This document shows positions 42,270 to 51,113 of a stretch of 64,000 bases of DNA, one piece after another. The notes under the pieces are model-generated. The model was not told the DNA's origin and searched no databases. It saw only the letters and a program-made list of their open reading frames with translations. The position numbers were made by a program, and so were the translations under genes. Position 1 is the first letter of the stretch. Every line of letters starts with the position of its first letter. This stretch comes from Bacillota bacterium (GTDB lineage Bacteria > Bacillota > Clostridia > Oscillospirales > Ruminococcaceae): NCBI GenBank assembly GCA_023457355.1, contig JAEWLW010000065.1:13362-77361 (forward strand), in the 5' to 3' direction.

Positions 42270-43879
42270 TTTAAATATTTTTTTAATGTTTTTCGCACAG
42301 CGCCCGGTCCTTCCAGCAGTTGCGTCAACATGGTTTCGACCTTGCCGTCCAGACCCAGCGCCACCAGATCGGCGCCGAAAATGACTGTGTTGGAAAGAAT
42401 GGCTTCAAGCTTAGGCCTAAGACCATCCGAATTACCCAATGTGATTCCCTCCAGCTGTGCCTGAAGCTGGGCGAGCATCGGGTCGCTACTGCATGCCATC
42501 GGTGCACCCTTATCGTCCACAGCCAGCAGATAACGCAGCCAGCCGGCGATGGCCAACGGGATAAACGTCAGATTTCTAACCTCCAAATCGGGGCGCTGCG
42601 CGTAAGATTTGATGGTCTCGCCAAAGCGGATTGAAACCTTTTGGCTTGTATCAGTCGCGATACGCTGGGGTGTGTCGGGAATAAAGGGGTTGGGCAGGCG
42701 CTGCTCCACCACCTCGCGGATAAACGCTTCGGGCGACAGAATGCCGGGGTCGACCACCACGGGCATCCCCTCATCAAAGCCGATGCGTTCCACAAGCGCC
42801 TTGAGCTCCGGGTCCTTCATTTCGGCAGCGATGCTGTCGTAACCCAGCAGGCAGCCATAAACGGCCAGCGCGGTGTGCAGTGGGTTTAAGCAGGTCGTCA
42901 CCTTCATGCGCTCGGTATCGTTGACGGTCTGGCGGTCGGCCATATAAACACCGGCTTTTTCCAGCGGCGGGCGCCCGTTGGGAAAGTTATCCTCAACCAC
43001 AAGGTACTGCGGCACCTCGGCATTGACAAACGGGGCGATAAAGGTGTTTTTAGCGGTGACAATCGGCGCCATATTTTCAATGCCGGCCTTGGCGAGCGCC
43101 TCTTCCACCACGCTGGCGGGGCGGGGCGTAATCTTGTCGATCATGGACCAGGGGAAGGAAACCTTCCCCTCATCCCGAATCCAGGTCAGGAAGTTTTCGT
43201 CAGCAAAGCCGTTTTCATGCCATTTTTGTGCGACCGTTAACACGCTGTTGCGCAGCTTTTCGCCATTATGCGAACAGTTATCCATGCTGACAACAGCAAT
43301 TGGCGTGGCCCCCGCCCGATAGCGCTCCAGCAGCAGCGCTGTCACCATGCTCATGGCATGGGTGCAGTTTTCAGGCCCGTTCTCAAAGTCCGCTGCAACA
43401 TAGGGGAAAAACGCGCCCTGCATATTGCTTAAAGCATAGCCCTTTTCGGTGATGGTAAAGCTGACCATCTGTAACGAAGGCGACCGGAACGCGCGCTTGA
43501 GCTGTGCCATATCCTCGCGATAGGCGTTGCCAGCCCGCAAGCCTTTGGCAATGGACGCGACGACGCTCTTTTCCATGCTGCCGTCCGGCTTTAAGCTGAC
43601 CATCAGCGTCATGGCGTCAAACGGCTCGTAAATTTTATCAATAATGTCGTAATCAAAGGTGTCGGCGGCGATGATGCCCGTTTGGCTCAGTCCCTGTTCC
43701 AGCAACGACTGCGCCAGCCTTGCGATAAAACCGCGAAAAATATTGCCCGCGCCAAAATGTACCCAAACCGGCTCTTTATCCGTGGCTACGGCCATTTTTC
43801 GCCAGTCAAACCCCGGAAGCGCCACACCGGCCGCTTCCCATGGACCGCGGTCCTGTATCCCCTCATAGCTGAGTTTCAT
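42266..43879 (-). CDS. uxuB: Fructuronate reductase (mannonate oxidoreductase)
   Basis: It reduces D-fructuronate to D-mannonate with NADH. The 537-residue protein belongs to the polyol/mannitol dehydrogenase family. The cofactor loop VHFGAGNIFRGFIARLAQ (about residues 39-56) is followed by VVSMDNCSHNGEKL and a catalytic-Lys region (VDKITPR-like, here MIDKITPRP). KVTTCLNPLHTALAVYGCLLGY is in the C-terminal helical domain. The longer length and the IADTFDYDIIDKI-like insert fit UxuB of Firmicutes. It lies 12 bp after uxuA. Confidence 0.9.
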   Translation of the reverse strand: MKLSYEGIQDRGPWEAAGVALPGFDWRKMAVATDKEPVWVHFGAGNIFRGFIARLAQSLLEQGLSQTGIIAADTFDYDIIDKIYEPFDAMTLMVSLKPDGSMEKSVVASIAKGLRAGNAYREDMAQLKRAFRSPSLQMVSFTITEKGYALSNMQGAFFPYVAADFENGPENCTHAMSMVTALLLERYRAGATPIAVVSMDNCSHNGEKLRNSVLTVAQKWHENGFADENFLTWIRDEGKVSFPWSMIDKITPRPASVVEEALAKAGIENMAPIVTAKNTFIAPFVNAEVPQYLVVEDNFPNGRPPLEKAGVYMADRQTVNDTERMKVTTCLNPLHTALAVYGCLLGYDSIAAEMKDPELKALVERIGFDEGMPVVVDPGILSPEAFIREVVEQRLPNPFIPDTPQRIATDTSQKVSIRFGETIKSYAQRPDLEVRNLTFIPLAIAGWLRYLLAVDDKGAPMACSSDPMLAQLQAQLEGITLGNSDGLRPKLEAILSNTVIFGADLVALGLDGKVETMLTQLLEGPGAVRKTLKKYLN

Positions 43880-43891
43880 ATTGAAGTCTCC

Positions 43892-44971
43892 TCACTTTTT
43901 TGACATCTTGTCAATGGCCTCCCACAGGCCGTTGAGATAGGCGATGCCCAAAGCACGGTCATACAGGCCATAGCCGGGGCGTCCGGTTTCATCCCAGATC
44001 ATCCGGCCGTGGTCGGGACGCACATAGGTATCGGGGCAGGTGTCGTAAATCGCCTTCATGATGGCGAACATATCCAGGTCGCCGTCCGAGGACAGATGGC
44101 TGGCCTCGCGGAAGTGATGGTGCCCCAGATATTTGACATTGCGCACATGCATGCAGCCGATGCGCCCCATTTCGCCAAAGTGGCGGATGACGGCGGGAAT
44201 GTCGTTCTCGGGGTTGGAGCCCAAAGACCCGGTGCACAGGCAGACGGTGTTGCAGGGTGAATCGTGCAGCGCAACAATCTTGTCGAAATCCGACCGGCTA
44301 TGCGCGATGCGGGGCAGGCCAAAGATAGGCCAGGCCGGGTCGTCGGGGTGGCACGCCATCACGACGCCGCATTCTTCGCAGGTGGGGATGATGCCGTCAA
44401 GAAAATATTTGTAATTTTCGCGCAGCATGTCTGGCGTCAGGCCCTCGTAGCGCTTGAGCGTCGTTTCCAGCTCAGCCAGGCGCTCAGGCTCCCAGCCGGG
44501 CAGCGAAAAGCCGTTGCTGTTGGCGGCAGTGCGCCGCACAATTTCAAGAGGCGTCATGCCGCCCAGCTCGCGCTCGTCAAAATACAGGCTGTTGGAACCG
44601 TCCTCCGCAATAGGGTGTGCAAGGTCTGTTCGCAGCCAGTCGAAAACCGGCATGAAATTATAGACAATCACCTTAACGCCGTACTTCGCCAGATTGCGGA
44701 TGCTGATACAATAATTCTCAATATATTTGTCGCGGGTAGGCAGGCCCATTTTGATGTCTTCGTGGACATTGACACTCTCAATAACCTCGCATTCCAACCC
44801 GGCGGCGTGCACTTCGTCCACATAAGCCTTGATCTCTTCTTCAGTCCAGATTTCACCGGCGGCTTTATAATCCAGCACGCCCATCAGTCCGGAGGTACCC
44901 GGAATCTGCTTAATCTGACGCAGTGTAATTTTGTCGCTTTTGGAGCCGAACCAGCGGAATGTCATTTTCAT
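43892..44971 (-). CDS. uxuA: Mannonate dehydratase
   Basis: It dehydrates D-mannonate to 2-keto-3-deoxygluconate in a TIM-barrel with a divalent metal. The 359-residue sequence starts MKMTFRWFGSKSDKITLRQIKQIPGTSGLMGVL. It has CHPDDPAWPIFGLPRI (metal-site region), NTVCLCTGSLGSNPENDIP, HVRNVKYLGHHHFREASHLSSDGDLDM and YVRPDHGRMIWDETGRPGYGLYDRALGIAYLNGLWEA, all diagnostic of UxuA. It is between the TRAP genes and uxuB. Confidence 0.97.
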   Translation of the reverse strand: MKMTFRWFGSKSDKITLRQIKQIPGTSGLMGVLDYKAAGEIWTEEEIKAYVDEVHAAGLECEVIESVNVHEDIKMGLPTRDKYIENYCISIRNLAKYGVKVIVYNFMPVFDWLRTDLAHPIAEDGSNSLYFDERELGGMTPLEIVRRTAANSNGFSLPGWEPERLAELETTLKRYEGLTPDMLRENYKYFLDGIIPTCEECGVVMACHPDDPAWPIFGLPRIAHSRSDFDKIVALHDSPCNTVCLCTGSLGSNPENDIPAVIRHFGEMGRIGCMHVRNVKYLGHHHFREASHLSSDGDLDMFAIMKAIYDTCPDTYVRPDHGRMIWDETGRPGYGLYDRALGIAYLNGLWEAIDKMSKK

Positions 44972-45002
44972 AATTGTTTCTCCTCATTGTTTCTCCTCTG
45001 AA

Positions 45003-46295
45003 TTATCTAAACAGGTTGGGCAGCAGCATGCTGATGCTCGGAACAAAGGTCACCAGCAGCAGTGTAATAATCATACACACATAGAAGGGCATTGTGGCTT
45101 TAACAACGCGCTCCATCGGCACCTTTGAAACGGCCGAGCCGATGAACAGCACCGCGCCAACCGGCGGTGTCAAAAGGCCGATGCCGCAGTTTAACACCAT
45201 CATGATGCCGAACTGAATGGGGTCGATGCCAATTTTAACGGCCAACGGCAGCAGAATAGGTGTGGCGATCAGGATAATGGGCGCCATATCCATAATACAG
45301 CCCAGCGTCAGCAAAATAAGGTTGAGCAGCAGCGCCAAAATGATGGGGTTATCGGTGATGCTGGTGATAGCATTAGCGGCCATCACCGGAACATGCAACG
45401 TGGTCAGGCAGTACCCGAACACGCTGGAGGTGGCGATGAGGATCAGCACGATTGAAAGTGTGTCAATGCAATCGCTGAGCACGCGCCAGACGCCTCTCCA
45501 GTTAAGCCCCTTGTAGATGAACACACTGACAATCAGGCTGTAAATGACGGCGATGGCCGCCGATTCGGTGGCGGTAAAGACGCCGCCCACCACGCCGAAC
45601 ACAACGATGATCACAGCGGCCAGCGCCCAGAAGGAGGTCGCCATCTGCCGGATCAGATTTATGATGCTGAATTTGGAGCCCTTGGGGTAGTTGCGTTTAA
45701 CCGAAATGATGTAGGAGCCGATCATCAGGCTGAGTGCAAGCAGCGCGCCGGGCAGATAGCCCGCCAGAAACAGGCTGCCCACCGAGACGCCGCCGGCGGT
45801 GGTTGCATAGATGACCATATTGTGGCTTGGCGGAACCAGCAGGCCCTCGCAGGACGAGGTGATGGTGACGGCGGTCGAGAAGTCGTCGTCATAGCCCTGG
45901 TCAACCATCATCGGGATCAGGATGGAACCGAGCGAGGCGGTGTCCGCAGCGGCGGAACCGGAAATACCGCCAAAGAAATAGGATGCGACAATATTCACCA
46001 TCGCCATGCCCCCGCGCATCCAGCCGACGCAGGCGTCCGCCAGTGCGATGAGCTTTTCGGAAATACCGCCCGAACCCATTAAGACGCCCATCGTAATAAA
46101 GAACGGAACAGCCATTAGGCTAAAAGAGCTGATGCCCTTCACCATATGCTGGCAAACGGTGCTTAAATTAAGGCCCTGCGACAGCAGGCACAGAATGGAC
46201 GAAAGCGCAACGGCATAAGCGATAGGAAAACGTAGCAAGATCATGACAAAAAAGCTCAAAAGCAAAACGGCAATCGCCATCGTTTGCACGCTCAT
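45003..46295 (-). CDS. TRAP transporter large permease (DctM type)
   Basis: The 430-residue ion-coupled large membrane subunit, with about 12 transmembrane segments. Family marks are VPFFITMGVLMGSGGISEKLIALADACVGWMRGGMAMVNIVASYFFGGISGSAAADTASLGSILIPMM and the C-terminal GLLTPPVGAVLFIGSAVSKVP. It moves an organic acid together with Na+. Encoded directly before uxuA, its cargo is most likely a hexuronate or related sugar acid (inference). Starts 1 base after the dctQ stop. Confidence 0.94.
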   Translation of the reverse strand: MSVQTMAIAVLLLSFFVMILLRFPIAYAVALSSILCLLSQGLNLSTVCQHMVKGISSFSLMAVPFFITMGVLMGSGGISEKLIALADACVGWMRGGMAMVNIVASYFFGGISGSAAADTASLGSILIPMMVDQGYDDDFSTAVTITSSCEGLLVPPSHNMVIYATTAGGVSVGSLFLAGYLPGALLALSLMIGSYIISVKRNYPKGSKFSIINLIRQMATSFWALAAVIIVVFGVVGGVFTATESAAIAVIYSLIVSVFIYKGLNWRGVWRVLSDCIDTLSIVLILIATSSVFGYCLTTLHVPVMAANAITSITDNPIILALLLNLILLTLGCIMDMAPIILIATPILLPLAVKIGIDPIQFGIMMVLNCGIGLLTPPVGAVLFIGSAVSKVPMERVVKATMPFYVCMIITLLLVTFVPSISMLLPNLFR

Positions 46296-46296
46296 A

Positions 46297-46818
46297 TCAC
46301 TTTGCCTCCTTTACAAAAAAGCTCTTAACATGATTATACAGAGCCTCCAGTTCAAAAATAAGCATGGCAACACCGGCCAGCGGAACAGGAAAATACATCC
46401 AGAATCGGGATACCGTCGGCATGGAAACATAGGTGCCCTTAGAGCCGATTCCGTTCGCATAGCGCCAGCCGACGGTGATCATGATAACCGCCAGAATCAA
46501 AACGGCTACGTCGGCCAGAATATCCAGGCATTTGACCAGCTTCTTAGGCAGGTAGATATCCAGCGCGGTCATTCGGATGTGCGCGCCGCGGCGGATGGCC
46601 AATGCCGCAGAAAGCACCGCCATGTAAGCCATGCAGGTCAGAACAACTTCTTCGCTCCAGGACGGGTCCGGAACAAATGGAACATAGCGGCCGACGACCG
46701 ACATTGTGGTGATGAGAATGTCTATAATCAGCAGAATTTTGCAGATAAACATCACACCATTATATGCCTTGTCATAAATTGGCTTGATTTTATCAAGCTT
46801 ATCGAAAATCGCGGGCAT
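46297..46818 (-). CDS. TRAP transporter small permease (DctQ type)
   Basis: A 173-residue protein with four transmembrane helices that supports the large permease. The conserved PDPSWSEEVVLTCMAYMAVLSAALAIRRGAHIRM stretch (about residues 52-86) is the DctQ signature. It sits between the binding protein gene and dctM, and a strong hairpin separates it from the binding protein gene. Confidence 0.92.
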   Translation of the reverse strand: MPAIFDKLDKIKPIYDKAYNGVMFICKILLIIDILITTMSVVGRYVPFVPDPSWSEEVVLTCMAYMAVLSAALAIRRGAHIRMTALDIYLPKKLVKCLDILADVAVLILAVIMITVGWRYANGIGSKGTYVSMPTVSRFWMYFPVPLAGVAMLIFELEALYNHVKSFFVKEAK

Positions 46819-46844
46819 ATGGTCTCCTCCTCATGTGCGGGTGG

Positions 46845-46888
46845 AAAGAGAGAGGGCGCAGGGGCTCTGTCCCCTGCGCCCTCTCTTT
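46845..46888 (-). terminator. Intra-operon hairpin between dctP and dctQ
   Basis: A GC-rich stem of about 18 bp, arms GAGAGGGCGCAGGGG and CCCCTGCGCCCTCTC, lies after the dctP stop inside the operon. It lacks a clear T-tract (CTTTCCACC follows on the minus strand). It probably acts as an mRNA stabiliser or partial terminator giving more binding protein than permease. Confidence 0.7.
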
Positions 46889-46920
46889 CAATGGTTTACT
46901 TTTAAAGAAAAGTACAGTTC

Positions 46921-47985
46921 TTATTTCATGTCCAGAATTTTCTGATACAGCTCTGCCTGGTCGGCGGTGCTGCTCTTAATGATATCCTGGCAGGCCGTGG
47001 CCCACTCGCTGTTGTCGGGAACATCAATAACGTTGATACCGTCAGCTTTGAGCGAATCAAGCACTTCGTTTTCCTTCGTCTCGGAGAGGTTTGCGTTAAA
47101 GTCCTGCGCATAGGCGCCCGCTTCCATCAGAACATCCTGCTGCGCCTTGGTCAGCTTATTCCACGCCTTGTCGCTGATGATGACCTGAATCGCGCCCAGC
47201 GTGTGGCCGTCCAAAATCAGGGTGGGGGCAACTTCCTGGAAAGCGTTGGATTTATAGTTGGCAATGGGCTGCTCGGCGCCGTCAACAACGCCGGTCTGCA
47301 GCGCAGAATAAAGTTCAGTGAACGAAACGACGGTGGGGCTGGCGCCCAGACCTTCAACCATGCCGTTCATAACAGGGTCGTTGGAAACGCGCAATTTCAT
47401 GCCGGCGAGATCTTTCATGCCGGTGATGGGCTTAACGGTGAAGAAATGGCGGAAACCCTCTTCGCCGTAGAAGATGCCGCGCACACCCAGGCCCAGCTCC
47501 TGCGGTTCATTGAGGAACTCGGGTGCCAGATCGCTATTGGCAAAGTTCCAGAAGTGTTTGCGGTTGACAAAGGTGTAAGGAATGGACAAAAGCTTCGACT
47601 TCTGAGCACCGTAGCTGGTGAGTGCGAAAGCGGAAATACGGGACATATCAATGGTATCGCCGCCGCCAAGCATCGAATCAAGTACGTCGTTTTCGGAACC
47701 GAGAACGCCGCTTGCCTGAATGTCGATGGTGATGGAACCGCCCGAAAGCTCTTCCACTTTCTCTTTAAACGCCGTGTCGGTCTGGCCGACAATGGTATCA
47801 AGCGGGTTAACCTCAGCATAAGTAAGGGTAACCTTAGGGTCGTTGGCGACGCCGCCCGCTGCGGACTCAGGTGCGCTGGACGGGGCAGGTGCCGAAGATG
47901 CCGGCGCCGAAGAGGTACCGCCACAAGCCGCCAGGCTGAGTATCATGGTTGCCGCAAGCAGAGCGGAAGTCAGTTTCATTTTCAT
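46921..47985 (-). CDS. TRAP transporter substrate-binding lipoprotein (DctP type)
   Basis: A 354-residue extracytoplasmic binding protein. The signal peptide MKMKLTSALLAATMILSLAACGG has a lipobox with Cys22, followed by a Ser/Ala/Pro linker. The domain has the DctP features GMKLRVSNDPVMNGMVEGLGASPTVVSFTELYSALQTGVVDGAEQP, with the Arg that clamps the substrate carboxylate. Cargo is probably D-glucuronate, D-galacturonate or a product of pectin breakdown (context). It is the first gene of the operon, with the CTAGTATACTAG operator about 90 bp upstream. Confidence 0.94.
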   Translation of the reverse strand: MKMKLTSALLAATMILSLAACGGTSSAPASSAPAPSSAPESAAGGVANDPKVTLTYAEVNPLDTIVGQTDTAFKEKVEELSGGSITIDIQASGVLGSENDVLDSMLGGGDTIDMSRISAFALTSYGAQKSKLLSIPYTFVNRKHFWNFANSDLAPEFLNEPQELGLGVRGIFYGEEGFRHFFTVKPITGMKDLAGMKLRVSNDPVMNGMVEGLGASPTVVSFTELYSALQTGVVDGAEQPIANYKSNAFQEVAPTLILDGHTLGAIQVIISDKAWNKLTKAQQDVLMEAGAYAQDFNANLSETKENEVLDSLKADGINVIDVPDNSEWATACQDIIKSSTADQAELYQKILDMK

Positions 47986-48069
47986 TCTTTCTTCCTCCTA
48001 TTCAAGTTTGGAACTGTAATGCAGGTTTCAGTGCTCTTTAAATGTAACACATCGCCTCACATTTCGTCT

Positions 48070-48083
48070 ACTAGTATACTAGT
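48070..48083. promoter_or_regulatory. CTAGTATACTAG operator, site 2 (TRAP-uxuAB operon)
   Basis: ACTAGTATACTAGT is a perfect 14-bp palindrome upstream of dctP. TATACT inside it could also serve as a -10 on the minus strand. No strong -35 was seen. Confidence 0.75.
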
Positions 48084-48354
48084 AAAAAAACGGCTGATGT
48101 TTTTGTTTAAAACGCCATTTCATCGTGTGATCTCTTGCTTAATTTAATTTTAATTGTACAATAGTAGTGATTATTGAAGTGAATTATTGAACAATTTATT
48201 TACGTATCAACAAAGCACTATATTTTATAAAGCCAGCGCATTAAAGGGATTATTCTTCTAAAATTCATTATAATCAGCCATTTAAACGCCAATTTCGCGG
48301 AAATTTGATATCAAATATTGAAACCACTATTCAGTGAAGAGAAAGGTTCTATTT
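48084..48354. other. AT-rich spacer between divergent units
   Basis: No ORF. It contains the upstream part of the dctP promoter region and the leader of the gene at 48355. No clear promoter could be assigned. Confidence 0.4.
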
Positions 48355-48912
48355 ATGAAAAAAGCCTCTTTTGACATACCCGTCAAGGTAGACGGGGACA
48401 TTTTTAAACACTTTGCATGGTTTGATACCTTTCTCCGGCAACGCCGTTGGGTGTCCCCGGCCCTCTTCGCGGGCATTATGATTTTTTTCTCATTCATCGC
48501 CTTCTCCCGGGTGGGCAAGTCCCAACAGGCCGCCCTGATTGGTAGTGTGCTGCTGGGCGTGGGCTTACTATTGCCGACCGTCTATTTTTTAAGCTTTCAT
48601 TTATCGGTTAGAACACAGATTAAAAAACTTGGCCTGACAACCCCCCGGCATGTCTACACATTGGAATTAGACGGCGAAACAGGTGTGATGGCTTCTACCG
48701 AAAAGGAAAAAACAGCTTTTTGCTGGCATGAATTGTTTGCTGCTTATCGCACAAATCGCGCCATCTATTTATATGCCACCCCGCGTCGTGCCTACTTGCT
48801 GCCCAACGGACAGATTCCGACGGGCCCGGACACCCTTTGGGCCTTTTTAACAACCGTTATGTCGCCCGCGCAGCTGCATGACCGCCGGAACCGGCAGAAA
48901 TACGCAACCTGA
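48355..48912 (+). CDS. YcxB-like membrane protein
   Basis: A 185-residue protein with two adjacent transmembrane segments (about residues 33-52 and 57-80, starting RRWVSPALFAGIMIFFSFIAF) and a C-terminal cytoplasmic beta-rich domain (YTLELDGETGVMASTEKEKTAFCWHELFAAYRTNRAIYLYATPRRAYLLPNGQ). The WHELFAAYxTxxAIYLY pattern is typical of YcxB-like proteins, whose function is unknown. ATG at 48355 has AAAGG 8 bases upstream. It lies alone between two uronate operons. Confidence 0.7.
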   Translation: MKKASFDIPVKVDGDIFKHFAWFDTFLRQRRWVSPALFAGIMIFFSFIAFSRVGKSQQAALIGSVLLGVGLLLPTVYFLSFHLSVRTQIKKLGLTTPRHVYTLELDGETGVMASTEKEKTAFCWHELFAAYRTNRAIYLYATPRRAYLLPNGQIPTGPDTLWAFLTTVMSPAQLHDRRNRQKYAT

Positions 48913-48984
48913 ATCTTTATTAATTCTTAGCATCTTCAAGCAAAGTATACAAAATTGGCGGCATAAATTTTGTTGCAACTTGTC

Positions 48985-49012
48985 TTGAATTCTAGTATAC
49001 AAGTTATATAAT
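48985..49012 (+). promoter_or_regulatory. Promoter of the kdgA operon with CTAGTATACAAG operator, site 3
   Basis: TTGAAT (48985-48990), 16 bp and TATAAT (49007-49012). The operator CTAGTATACAAG (48992-49003), one base off the palindrome at 48071, fills the spacer, so a bound repressor would block RNA polymerase. Confidence 0.75.
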
Positions 49013-49077
49013 AAAAGCAATTGCATAAAACCCGTAACGGAAACTTTATGGTTTTGAATAGTAGGAGGTAAGTCGTA

Positions 49078-50040
49078 ATGAACGAAATTATCGAGCGCGT
49101 GTCAAACATCGGCATTATACCGGTCATCGCCATTGAGGACGCCGCAAAAGCGGTTCCGCTGGCAAAAGCTTTGGTAGCCGGCGGCCTGCCCGCGGCCGAG
49201 GTCACTTTCCGCACCGCTGCTGCCGAAGAAGCCATGCGCGCCATTGTCAAAGAGGTTCCCGAAATGCTGGTTGGCGCCGGCACCGTACTGACGCCCGAAC
49301 AGGCCGACCGTGCACTGGCCGCCGGTGCCAAATTTATTGTAACGCCCGGCTTTAATCCTGAAATGGTCAAATATGTCCTTTCGAAGGGCGGATTAATTAT
49401 GCCCGGTACCGCGACACCCGGCGAGATGGAACAGGCCATGAGTTTGGGGTTGACGGCGGTTAAATTCTTCCCCGCTGAACAGAACGGCGGTGTGGCCACC
49501 CTGAAGGCAGTCGCCGGCCCTTACAGAAACTTAAAGTGGATGCCCACCGGCGGCGTCAACACCAAAAACCTCATGGATTACCTGTCGTTCAACCAGATTT
49601 TGGCCTGCGGCGGCACCTGGATGGTCAAAAAAGAGCTGATTGAAGCTGAAAGCTGGGACGAAATTACCCGCATCTCCCGCGAGGCGGTCAAGACGATGCT
49701 CGGCTTTACGCTGGGACATGTCGGCATCAACTGCGAAAACGAAGAAGCGGCTCAAAAAACCGCCAAAACGCTGTGTACACTCTTTGGTCTGGAGTATAAG
49801 CCGGGCAACAGTTCCATCTTTGCGGGTGCGGCGGTAGAATGCATGAAGCAGCCGTTCCTTGGCGCCTACGGCCATATCGCCATCGCCACAAACTCTGTGC
49901 CGCGCGCCATGTACCATCTGGGGCTTCAGGGCATCGCCTTTGATGAATCCACCCTGAAGACGGACGCCAAGGGCACTCCAAAGGCCATTTATCTCAGGGA
50001 TGAGATCGGCGGCTTCGCTATTCATCTCGTACATAAATAA
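49078..50040 (+). CDS. kdgA: KDPG/KHG aldolase fused to a VOC-like domain
   Basis: It splits 2-keto-3-deoxy-6-phosphogluconate into pyruvate and glyceraldehyde-3-phosphate. Residues 1-205 are a class I aldolase: IIPVIAIEDAAKAVPLAKALVAGG, GAGTVLTPEQADRALAAGAKFIVTPGFN with the Schiff-base Lys later in LTAVKFFPAEQNGG, and PTGGVN. Residues about 215-320 (FTLGHVGINCENEEAAQKTAKTLCTLFGLEYK ... GGFAIHLVHK) form a vicinal-oxygen-chelate-like domain, making the protein about 110 residues longer than E. coli Eda. The role of the extra domain is unknown. The start has AGGAGG upstream. Confidence 0.93.
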   Translation: MNEIIERVSNIGIIPVIAIEDAAKAVPLAKALVAGGLPAAEVTFRTAAAEEAMRAIVKEVPEMLVGAGTVLTPEQADRALAAGAKFIVTPGFNPEMVKYVLSKGGLIMPGTATPGEMEQAMSLGLTAVKFFPAEQNGGVATLKAVAGPYRNLKWMPTGGVNTKNLMDYLSFNQILACGGTWMVKKELIEAESWDEITRISREAVKTMLGFTLGHVGINCENEEAAQKTAKTLCTLFGLEYKPGNSSIFAGAAVECMKQPFLGAYGHIAIATNSVPRAMYHLGLQGIAFDESTLKTDAKGTPKAIYLRDEIGGFAIHLVHK

Positions 50041-50052
50041 GGAGGAACCGAC

Positions 50053-51078
50053 ATGAGCAAGCGTGTTATTACTTTCGGCGAAATTATGTTGCGTTTAGCC
50101 CCCAACGGCTATTATCGCTTCTTTCAGGATGACCAGCTTCAGGCGACCTTTGGCGGCGGCGAGGCCAATGTGGCCGTCTCGCTGGCCAACTACGGCATGG
50201 ATGCCGCTTTTGTCACCAAGCTGCCCGCCCACGCCATCGGCCAGGGCGCGGTGAACACCCTGCGCGGACTTGGGGTGGATACCGGCAGGATTGTGCGCGG
50301 CGGCCACAGGGTCGGCATCTACTTCCTTGAAAAGGGGGCTTCCCAGCGCGGCAGCGTCGCCATTTACGACCGCGCCCACTCCGCCATCCAGGAGGCGCAA
50401 TCCGCCGACTTTGACTGGGATGCCATCTTTGAGGGCGCCGACTGGTTCCACTTCACCGGCATCACCCCGGCGCTGGGCCCGAACCTCGTTGAGATATGTC
50501 TGGAAGCCTGCAAAGCTGCCAGAGCCAAGGGCATCACCGTCTCCTGCGATTTAAACTACCGTGGCAAGCTGTGGACCCGCGCACAGGCGCGTGAGGCCAT
50601 GACCGAACTGTGCCAGTATGTCGATGTCTGCATCTCCAACGAGGAGGACGCCAAGGACGTGTTCGGCATCGAGGCCGAGGGCAGCGACATCACCGGCGGC
50701 AAGCTCAATAAAGAAGGCTATAAATCGGTGGCCAAGCAGCTGGCCGACCGGTTCGGCTTTAAAAAGGTTGCCATTACACTGCGCACCTCCATCTCCGCAA
50801 GCGACAACGACTGGGCAGGTATGCTCTACGACGGTGAGGCCTTCTATTTCTCCAAAGAATATCATCTGCGCATTGTCGACCGCGTCGGCGGTGGCGATTC
50901 GTTCGGCGGTGGCCTGATTTATGCGATTTTAAACGGCAAGGATGCACAAAGCGTCATCGAATTTGCCGTGGCGGCTTCGGCCCTCAAGCATTCCGTTGAG
51001 GGGGACTTCAACCGTGTCACATTGGCCGAGGTTGAAAAGCTGGCGGGCGGCGACGCCTCCGGCCGCGTACAGCGATAA
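50053..51078 (+). CDS. kdgK: 2-keto-3-deoxygluconate kinase
   Basis: This PfkB-family kinase phosphorylates KDG to KDPG, which feeds the aldolase encoded directly upstream. The 341-residue protein has ITFGEIMLRLAPNGYYRFFQ, FGGGEANVAVSLANYG near residue 35, DLNYRGKLWT in the middle and the anion-hole/catalytic motif VDRVGGGDSFGGGLIYAIL (about residues 275-293). Length and the NYRxKLW motif are those of KdgK. GGAGG precedes the ATG. Confidence 0.92.
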   Translation: MSKRVITFGEIMLRLAPNGYYRFFQDDQLQATFGGGEANVAVSLANYGMDAAFVTKLPAHAIGQGAVNTLRGLGVDTGRIVRGGHRVGIYFLEKGASQRGSVAIYDRAHSAIQEAQSADFDWDAIFEGADWFHFTGITPALGPNLVEICLEACKAARAKGITVSCDLNYRGKLWTRAQAREAMTELCQYVDVCISNEEDAKDVFGIEAEGSDITGGKLNKEGYKSVAKQLADRFGFKKVAITLRTSISASDNDWAGMLYDGEAFYFSKEYHLRIVDRVGGGDSFGGGLIYAILNGKDAQSVIEFAVAASALKHSVEGDFNRVTLAEVEKLAGGDASGRVQR

Positions 51079-51113
51079 CGAAAACCATCTGCGGCGTGGC
51101 CTGGTTTTAGGGC

